Below, piece by piece: positions 7,679-11,913 of a DNA stretch of 11,913 bases (positions within the stretch are counted from its first letter, which is position 1; the number at the start of each line of letters is the position of its first letter). Both the position numbers and the translations under genes were made by a program. Source of the stretch: CAYWNK01 sp047639615 (GTDB lineage: Bacteria; Planctomycetota; UBA1135; GCA-002686595); contig JBLIOL010000164.1 in NCBI GenBank assembly GCA_047639615.1, forward strand, positions 1 to 11,913. Direction: 5' to 3'. The notes under the pieces were generated by a model, which saw nothing but the letters and a program-made list of their open reading frames with translations, ran no database searches and was not told where the DNA came from.

Positions 7679-7690
7679 GTACCCGGGTAC
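7679..7690. promoter_or_regulatory. Perfect 12-bp palindrome upstream of the sigma gene
   Basis: GTACCCGGGTAC is self-complementary and lies 39 bases before the sigma gene start codon, in the transcribed leader or promoter region. It could be an operator for a dimeric regulator, but a palindrome of this length can arise by chance in GC-rich DNA, and no second copy was noticed in the window. Confidence 0.25.
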
Positions 7691-8108
7691 CTCCCGAGCT
7701 CGTGGATTCGCCTTTACGAGCAGCCCCTGGGGGACGTCTCTCAAAGCCGCCTCGATGCGTCGAACGAATGATCCGTTCTGGTTGTTAGACTCAAAGCCCA
7801 ATCTCTTACGTTAGGGATAGGGTTAACATTGTAAATACACGCAGGAGGCCCCAGATTGGGGTTTACTGTGGCCCAAATCGAGATTTTGTCCCTGGCATGG
7901 CAGTGCACGACGCGGGCTTCGTCCCCCATCCGTACGGGACCTCGGCTACGCCGTGACCCCCTCCCTAGAGCCTCTCTTCTGAATGGGATTCTTGGGGATG
8001 CGGCCCGCGCTCTTTCGCGCCCGGACCCCCTCCTTCCCAGGCCCTAGTACGCCGCCAAGCAGCTGGCCGTTGGCCCGATTGGCGAACGCTGACGCTTCAA
8101 ACACAAAT

Positions 8109-8148
8109 CAGACCCCCGCCGGTCTCAAATGAGACTGACGGGGGTCTG
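8109..8148 (-). terminator. Intrinsic terminator of the acyl-CoA dehydrogenase gene
   Basis: CAGACCCCCGCCGGTCTC (8109-8126) pairs with GAGACTGACGGGGGTCTG (8131-8148) across an AAAT loop. The stem is 18 bp, with two non-Watson-Crick positions. It starts 40 bases past the dehydrogenase stop. On the minus strand it is followed by a T-rich stretch (ATTTGTGTTTG), as expected for a Rho-independent terminator. Confidence 0.75.
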
Positions 8149-8153
8149 GGTCG

Positions 8154-8169
8154 CCGGCCCTGGGGCCGG
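8154..8169. repeat. Short GC palindrome
   Basis: CCGGCCC-TG-GGGCCGG lies between the dehydrogenase stop codon and its terminator. It resembles the CCGGCC/GGCCGG cores of the REP-like elements but has a different loop and no shared flanks, so it is listed separately. Confidence 0.35.
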
Positions 8170-8188
8170 ACGCGGATAGCTCTGCTAG

Positions 8189-9430
8189 CTAGGCGTTCTG
8201 GGAGACCAAACCGGAGTCGTAGGCCTCCTGGGTCTCCGTCGGGATGAAGGCCTCGAGGTGATCGAGCTCACCCGCCTCGCGGATCATGTGCTTGGCGATG
8301 ACCATGCGTTGGATCTGGTTGGTGCCTTCGTAGATCTGGAGGATCTTGGCGTCCCGGAAGAACTTGGCGATGGGGTAGTCCTCCATGAAACCGTAGCCGC
8401 CGAAGACCTGCACTGCGTCCGTGGCCACATCCATGGCAACGTCCGTGGCGTAGCACTTGGCCATAGCGGCCAGCTTGCTGCCTTCCTTGGTCGGGCCCTT
8501 CTCGTCCAGCACCGCAGCTGCGGCGTAGACCAACTGGCGCGACGCCTCGGTCTTCATGGACATATCGGCCAGCATCTGCTGCACCATCTGGTGCTTGGAG
8601 ATCGGCACGCCGAACTGCTTGCGACGGTTGGCGTAGACGTTGGCCAGGTCCATGGCGCCTTGGGAAGCACCCACGGCCTGGGCTGCCACGCCCGGACGGG
8701 CGTGGTCCAGGGTCATCATGGCGTGCTTGAAGCCAGCACCGGCACGGCCGCCGATGAGGTTCTCCTTGGGCACCATGACGTTCTCAAAGTGCGTCTCCAC
8801 AACGGGCACACAGCGAATACCCATCTTGTCCTCGACCTTTTTAATCGTGAACCCGGGAGTGCCTTTCTCGACGGCGAATGCACTGATTCGACGTGATTTG
8901 GAGTCAGGGTCGGTGACGGCGAAGACCGAGTAGAGGTCCGCTACGCCGCCGTTGGTGGTCCACTTTTTCTCGCCGCAGATGCGGTAGTGGTCGCCCTCGT
9001 CAAAGGCGCGCACGGAGAGGCCCGAGGCGTCCGAGCCGGCGAACTTCTCGGAGAGGCAGAAGGCCACGAAGGTGTCGCCGGCGGCGATCTTGGGTAGGAA
9101 GCGCTGCTTTTGCTCCTCGGTGCCGCCCAGTATGATCGGGAAGGAACCGAGGGCGTTGACCGCGAAGGCCACGCCGAAGCCGGAGTCGGCCTTGGCCAGC
9201 TCCTCAGCCACCAGCGCCAAGGCCAGCACGCCAGCGCCGTGGCCGCCGTACTCCTTGGGGATGAAGGTCCGGAACAGGCCGGCATCAGCCACGGCACGTG
9301 CGGCCTCGTGGTTGTACTCTTGGGCCTTGTCGTGTTTCGCGGCGCCGGGGCGCACGTGCTTGTCGGCGATCTCGCGGGCGATGGCCTGGAGTTCGCGAGC
9401 TTTGTCGCTGAAGACGATGTTCTGCTGCAT
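8189..9430 (-). CDS. Acyl-CoA dehydrogenase
   Basis: 413 aa FAD flavoprotein that introduces a trans-2,3 double bond into acyl-CoA thioesters and passes electrons to ETF. Typical domain order is visible: a helical N-terminal domain (about 1-120), the beta-domain with CLSEKFAGSDASGL (125-138) and WTTNGG (157-162), and the C-terminal helical domain with RRKQFG (269-274), VFGGYGFMEDYP (342-353) and IYEGTNQIQR (366-375). E368 in the last motif is at the place of the catalytic base of short/medium-chain enzymes. The final 25 residues or so are an acidic extension. The frame stays open for 61 codons further upstream, but that stretch is low-complexity, has no family similarity and overlaps the next gene. 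The start at 9430 (MQQNIVFSDKA) fits the family. It is monocistronic with its own terminator. Chain-length specificity cannot be told. Confidence 0.93.
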   Translation of the reverse strand: MQQNIVFSDKARELQAIAREIADKHVRPGAAKHDKAQEYNHEAARAVADAGLFRTFIPKEYGGHGAGVLALALVAEELAKADSGFGVAFAVNALGSFPIILGGTEEQKQRFLPKIAAGDTFVAFCLSEKFAGSDASGLSVRAFDEGDHYRICGEKKWTTNGGVADLYSVFAVTDPDSKSRRISAFAVEKGTPGFTIKKVEDKMGIRCVPVVETHFENVMVPKENLIGGRAGAGFKHAMMTLDHARPGVAAQAVGASQGAMDLANVYANRRKQFGVPISKHQMVQQMLADMSMKTEASRQLVYAAAAVLDEKGPTKEGSKLAAMAKCYATDVAMDVATDAVQVFGGYGFMEDYPIAKFFRDAKILQIYEGTNQIQRMVIAKHMIREAGELDHLEAFIPTETQEAYDSGLVSQNA

Positions 9431-9569
9431 GGATATGCCCCGGAATAGGGGGGATTCCCCTCCTGAAGGCGAGGGGATTCTACCAGGAGGGGCCTCCGGG
9501 GTCCCGGTCTGTAGGGCGTTCCAGTTCGGCCCCAGTGGAAAGCCCCCCCCTATCGGCCTTGGGAGCCGG
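9431..9569. other. Gap upstream of the acyl-CoA dehydrogenase gene
   Basis: 139 bases, expected to hold the dehydrogenase promoter and leader. It contains an imperfect stem formed by CCCCTC and GAGGGG around positions 9457-9478 (within GGATTCCCCTC ... GAGGGGATTC), and a second G-rich tract further on. No recognisable -35/-10 pair was found. A leader hairpin is possible but unsupported beyond the pairing. Confidence 0.3.
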
Positions 9570-10085
9570 TCAGACGGCCGAAGACTGGCGCTCGCGCAGC
9601 CACAAGATCGCAACTACGACCATGTAGGTAGGCAGGAACTGAGCCACGGATTCCAAGCGTGCTTCGAACAGCTCCTCCCCTGCAGGCGGCACGGCCTGAC
9701 GCCAAGCGATCACGAGCATCAGGCACGTGGAGAGGCCCGCTACCAGCAGCAAGGCCCGCTGCCCGAGCAGCACGCTGGCGAGCACCGACACCAGCACGAA
9801 GTTGATCACATTCACGTGCACATCCTCGCCGTTGGTGCTGGCCAGCCAGCCCACCAGGGCCAGCAGCCCGAAGACCAGCACCCGCGCGCTGAACTCCACC
9901 TGCCCCCGGCGCAGGCGCAGCAAGAGCCCCACGCAGAGCAAGGCGCAGATCCCGTTAGACGCAAGCACCAACCAAACGTGGCTGGCGTCGAAGCTCTCCG
10001 CCACCAGGAAGACCGGCGCGCTGAGCACGGCGGCGAGCAGAATCAGACGCACGATGGCACGCGTCAGCAGATGGCGGGGAGTCAT
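9570..10085 (-). CDS. Six-helix membrane protein, orphan sensor-like membrane domain
   Basis: 171 aa. Hydrophobic segments lie at about 11-29, 36-57, 68-84, 92-108, 111-127 and 148-163, separated by short charged loops (RLRRGQ at 57-62). The layout resembles the N-terminal membrane modules of sensor kinases and cyclases: a helix pair, an R-x-R-R-G loop, a helix, a short polar loop, then helices with L-L-G-[QR]-R-A-L-L. Here the protein ends eight residues after the last helix with no kinase, GGDEF or other output domain. An ATG at 10136 would add 17 polar residues. The chosen ATG at 10085 has CAGGG just upstream and starts directly before helix one. It is divergent from the gene at 10143. Function is unknown. 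Confidence 0.72.
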   Translation of the reverse strand: MTPRHLLTRAIVRLILLAAVLSAPVFLVAESFDASHVWLVLASNGICALLCVGLLLRLRRGQVEFSARVLVFGLLALVGWLASTNGEDVHVNVINFVLVSVLASVLLGQRALLLVAGLSTCLMLVIAWRQAVPPAGEELFEARLESVAQFLPTYMVVVAILWLRERQSSAV

Positions 10086-10142
10086 GGGCCCTGACCATAG
10101 CGTGCGCGGCCCCGGATCACCGAATCCAGCTACCATGCTCCC

Positions 10143-11384
10143 ATGGCACTCCCCTTAGCCCTCATCCCTGCGCTACTCACCGTCCTCCTACCTGCGCTCG
10201 GTCCCGATGGCGACGGCTGCCGGCGCTGCGACAAGCGCGGCGTCGTACCCTGCGACAAGCACAGCGAAGAGGAGCACGCCTATGAAGTAGACGTGCAATT
10301 TTGCTCCGTAGCAGCCGCTTGCAAGGCCTGCGCCGGCGCTCTCCTGATCGACTGCAAGCGCTGCAAGGGCGGGCCCGACGACGAGCTCATCCCCACCCGC
10401 CAAGCAGCGGTCAAGGCCTGGATGGCCGAGCAGCCCATGGCGGAGTTCCTCGAGCGCCCGGTGCCCGTCGCGGAGACCAAGCACTTCAAGCTGATCATCG
10501 ACACGGGCACCCTGAAGGAAGGTCGCAAAAAGGTCGACCAGCACCTAATCATGCACCGCGTCGCGCGCGACGTGGAGGAGGTGGCGCGCTTGATCGGCGA
10601 GCACTACGTACTCCAAGGAAGTGAAGCCATGGCCGCCGCGAACGCCGCCAAGCCCGAGGAGGAAGAGGACTTTCCGGACTCATGGACCGAGCCGGAAACT
10701 CCCAAGCCCGACTACAAGGCCAAGATGCGCATGTGGATCTGGAATAAGCCCGCGGATCACAAAAAGGTCATGCACAAGTTCCTGCACAGCGCCTCCACCG
10801 GCGACTTCAAGATGCTTGGCAAGACCCCGGTCTTCTCCGTCTGGACCGAGGACAGCTTCGACACCGTGCCCGGCGTCCGGCGCCTCTTCACCCACAACGC
10901 CTCCCACATGCTGCTCAGCAACCTCTACAAGGAGATGTGGACCGGCGACCAGGGCGGCGGCTGGATGGATGCCGGCTCGGCCCACTGGTACGAGTACAAA
11001 ATTCACGAGCTGAGCCTCAACTACTGCATCGAAGAGGCCACCGCCCGGCTCAACTTCCACAACGGCGTCTGGCGCGCGCCCATCCGGCGCCAACTCCAAA
11101 AGCAATCCAAGCGCCAACTCCCCAGGCTGATGGACATGAACACCGGCGCCATGAGCCTGCCCGAGCAAGCCATCTGCTGGAGCCTCTACGACTGGCTCGT
11201 CGCCAACCACGTGCAGGCCATCCCCAAGATTCTCCAAGGCCTCAAGCAGCGCGTCCCATCCCGCGACCTCCTCCGTGAGCACCTCGGCATGAGCGTGCTC
11301 AAGATCGAAGACGAATGGCGCGAGTGGGTAGAAGCCACCTACCCCCTCAAAGGCGACGTACCACGTACGCCGAAGAGGCGCTAG
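10143..11384 (+). CDS. Secreted Cys-rich protein with degenerate gluzincin-like domain
   Basis: 413 aa. A short signal peptide (residues 1-20, ALPLALIPALLTVLLPALG) is followed by eight cysteines: C26xxC29, C37, C54, C60xxC63 and C71xxC74. These are arranged like a zinc ribbon or DnaJ-type CxxCxG module. Residues about 110-400 resemble secreted DUF1570-type metallopeptidase-like proteins. HNASH (251-255) followed by GGGWMDAGSAHWYE (271-284) sits where HExxH and the downstream W-x-x-E-G-x-A-x-[YW]-x-E occur. The catalytic Glu is Asn (N252) and the third-ligand Glu position is probably D276, so proteolysis is doubtful. An acidic linker (PEEEEDFPDSWTEPE) lies at 171-185. The ATG at 10143 has no good ribosome site. 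Only 57 bases separate it from the divergent membrane-protein gene, so the promoters must overlap. The metal-binding role is inferred. Confidence 0.75.
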   Translation: MALPLALIPALLTVLLPALGPDGDGCRRCDKRGVVPCDKHSEEEHAYEVDVQFCSVAAACKACAGALLIDCKRCKGGPDDELIPTRQAAVKAWMAEQPMAEFLERPVPVAETKHFKLIIDTGTLKEGRKKVDQHLIMHRVARDVEEVARLIGEHYVLQGSEAMAAANAAKPEEEEDFPDSWTEPETPKPDYKAKMRMWIWNKPADHKKVMHKFLHSASTGDFKMLGKTPVFSVWTEDSFDTVPGVRRLFTHNASHMLLSNLYKEMWTGDQGGGWMDAGSAHWYEYKIHELSLNYCIEEATARLNFHNGVWRAPIRRQLQKQSKRQLPRLMDMNTGAMSLPEQAICWSLYDWLVANHVQAIPKILQGLKQRVPSRDLLREHLGMSVLKIEDEWREWVEATYPLKGDVPRTPKRR

Positions 11385-11427
11385 GCGAAGAGCACGGCGC
11401 GCTTGGCGTGAGAGGACAGGTATTGGC

Positions 11428-11489
11428 CGACGGCGCCCGGCCGCTGGCCGGGGGGGGCGAGGCTGGCGATGGGAGGGTCGGGGTTGCAG
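11428..11489 (+). repeat. REP-like element, copy 2
   Basis: The core palindrome CCCGGCC-GCT-GGCCGGG lies at 11436-11452 within about 60 bases that match the reverse complement of 30-83. The shared flanks include CGACGG before the core and CTGGCGATGGGAG plus GGGGTTGCAG after it, with a 7-base insertion relative to copy 1. It lies between the convergent 3' ends of the Cys-rich protein gene and the RAYT gene, where it could also act as a bidirectional terminator. Confidence 0.7.
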
Positions 11490-11530
11490 GAGAGCGCCAA
11501 GGCCGTCCGTTGGTGCTGAGGGTTGAGGGC

Positions 11531-11552
11531 GCCGGAGCCGGCCGCTGGCCGG
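11531..11552 (+). repeat. REP-like element, partial copy 3
   Basis: CCGGCC-GCT-GGCCGG (11538-11552) repeats the core of copy 2, preceded by GCCGGAG and followed by a G-run. The CTGGCGATGGGAG and GTTGCAG flanks of the other copies are missing; a heptamer tandem repeat follows instead. It is in the same orientation as copy 2, about 100 bases away, beside the 3' end of the RAYT gene. Confidence 0.6.
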
Positions 11553-11554
11553 GG

Positions 11555-11597
11555 GGAGCAGGGAGCAGGGAGCAGGGCGCAGGGCGCAGGGCGTCAG
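11555..11597. repeat. Heptamer tandem repeat
   Basis: GGAGCAG occurs three times, then GGCGCAG twice, then GGCGTCAG: 43 bases in all. The last unit contains the RAYT stop codon (TCA on the plus strand, 11594-11596). It directly follows REP-like copy 3. It is probably a slippage-prone microsatellite. Confidence 0.85.
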
Positions 11598-11913
11598 GCG
11601 CGGAGTTGCAGGTAGCCTGGGAAGATGTCGGGGCGGATGGTGCGTAGGGCGGCTCTCGCGAAAGCGTAGAAGTAGCATACGAGGACCACGGGCCACTCCT
11701 CCGCGGGCGCGTCCACCAGGCCACTTGAGAAGCGCGCGGAGCTGTACTGATCCCACTCGCCGTCGGGGATCGGGATCTGGTGCTTTCGCGCGTTTTGGAG
11801 CACGTAGGTGATCGCGCGGCGGATGGCAGCGCGGCCGTACATGGGCTTGGCGTGGTAGCGGTCGCGGAGCACGCGGCCACTGCGGCCGAATAGTTTATTG
11901 ATGGCCTTGCCGA
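11594..11913 (-). CDS. REP-associated tyrosine transposase (RAYT), C-terminal part
   Basis: The gene is cut by the right edge; the visible frame gives about 106 C-terminal residues with no start. It reads GKAINKLFGRSGRVLRDRYH, then AKPMYGRAAIRRAITYVLQN, then ARKHQIPIPDG, and ends GYLQLRA. The L-F-G-R-x-G-x-V-x-x-D-R-Y-H and Y-V-L-x-N-A-R-K-H blocks are characteristic of RAYT-type Y1 transposases of the IS200 superfamily, which make single-strand breaks at REP palindromes. The Tyr of TYVLQN is the probable catalytic nucleophile by position (inference). The N-terminal HUH motif would lie outside the window. REP-like copies 2 and 3 adjoin its 3' end, as expected for a RAYT gene. Confidence 0.88.
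   Translation of the reverse strand, partial: GKAINKLFGRSGRVLRDRYHAKPMYGRAAIRRAITYVLQNARKHQIPIPDGEWDQYSSARFSSGLVDAPAEEWPVVLVCYFYAFARAALRTIRPDIFPGYLQLRA

Larger units (their letters stand above)
7641..8188. other. 548-base region without a convincing gene
   Basis: This holds the leader of the sigma gene (right to left) and the 3' end of the acyl-CoA dehydrogenase gene. Visible elements are the sigma ribosome site, the palindrome at 7679-7690, an AT-richer patch at about 7790-7880, and an 8-bp inverted repeat CCCAATCT (7797-7804) / AGATTGGG (7853-7860). Two hairpins lie near 8109-8169. Short open frames here show no protein-like composition. A minus-strand TTTACA at 7830-7835 has no good -10 partner, so no promoter is called. 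No tRNA or other structured RNA was recognised. Confidence 0.6.

Noticed and set aside
7807..7835. Sigma-70-like promoter (TTTACA) for the sigma gene
   Set aside because: No acceptable -10 hexamer lies 16-18 bases downstream, and the promoter rules of this organism are unknown.
7741..7929. Small minus-strand open frame of 62 codons in the gap upstream of the sigma gene
   Set aside because: It has no ribosome site, no domain-like composition, and overlaps another equally poor frame on the other strand.
7641..8188. tRNA, riboswitch or CRISPR array in the largest gap
   Set aside because: No TPsiC-like GTTCRANYC box with cloverleaf arms, no known riboswitch core and no regularly spaced direct repeats were seen.
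9431..9613. N-terminal 61-residue extension of the acyl-CoA dehydrogenase
   Set aside because: It has no family similarity, is rich in Pro/Gly/Ser and overlaps the membrane-protein gene; the family normally starts near the chosen Met.
10680..11756. Minus-strand open frame of 358 codons opposite the Cys-rich protein gene
   Set aside because: It covers a gene with clear signal peptide and motifs and runs through the REP-like repeats; its composition is low-complexity Pro/Arg/Ala.
1..11913. Composite transposon bounded by the inverted REP-like copies
   Set aside because: The copies are short, palindromic and imperfect, lie in 3' gaps, and no transposase suited to moving an 11-kb unit is present; dispersed REPs explain them better.

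Overview
The window is high-GC bacterial DNA carrying seven complete protein-coding genes and one gene cut by the right edge. Six of the seven complete genes lie on the minus strand. The gene content (a Tat-exported DUF1501-type protein, a DUF1549-like partner, an EF-hand-rich multiheme cytochrome and CxxC/metalloprotease-like secreted proteins) is most like Planctomycetota or a related lineage. This is an inference from gene families; no rRNA or other phylogenetic marker is present.

Positions 163-6392 (minus strand) form a tight three-gene cluster, read right to left: a 362-aa DUF1549-like repeat protein, a 386-aa Tat-signal DUF1501-like protein (17-nt gap), and a 1319-aa ten-heme cytochrome (3-nt gap). 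The cytochrome fuses ten CXXCH sites, about seven LVIVD-type beta-propeller repeats and eight EF-hand-like loops. The cluster resembles a cell-envelope redox or surface module; no substrate can be deduced. A sigma-70-family factor gene (6489-7640, minus) lies directly upstream. It has unusual residues at promoter-contact positions and is separated from the cluster by a strong stem-loop.

Positions 7641-8188 are about 550 bases without a convincing gene. They hold the sigma gene's leader, a 12-bp palindrome, and the terminator of the next gene. Positions 8189-9430 (minus) encode an acyl-CoA dehydrogenase. Positions 9570-10085 (minus) encode a six-helix membrane protein that looks like a sensor membrane domain without an output module. 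Divergent from it, 10143-11384 (plus) encodes a secreted Cys-rich protein whose C-terminal part resembles a gluzincin metallopeptidase in which HExxH has become HNASH.

The right end (11594-11913, minus) is the C-terminal part of a RAYT (REP-associated Y1 transposase). Next to its 3' end are GC-rich REP-like palindromes and a heptamer tandem repeat. A copy of the same REP-like element, in inverted orientation, lies at the extreme left of the window downstream of the cytochrome. This suggests a dispersed REP family served by that transposase. The two most interesting items are the three-module cytochrome with its partners and the RAYT/REP-like repeat set.
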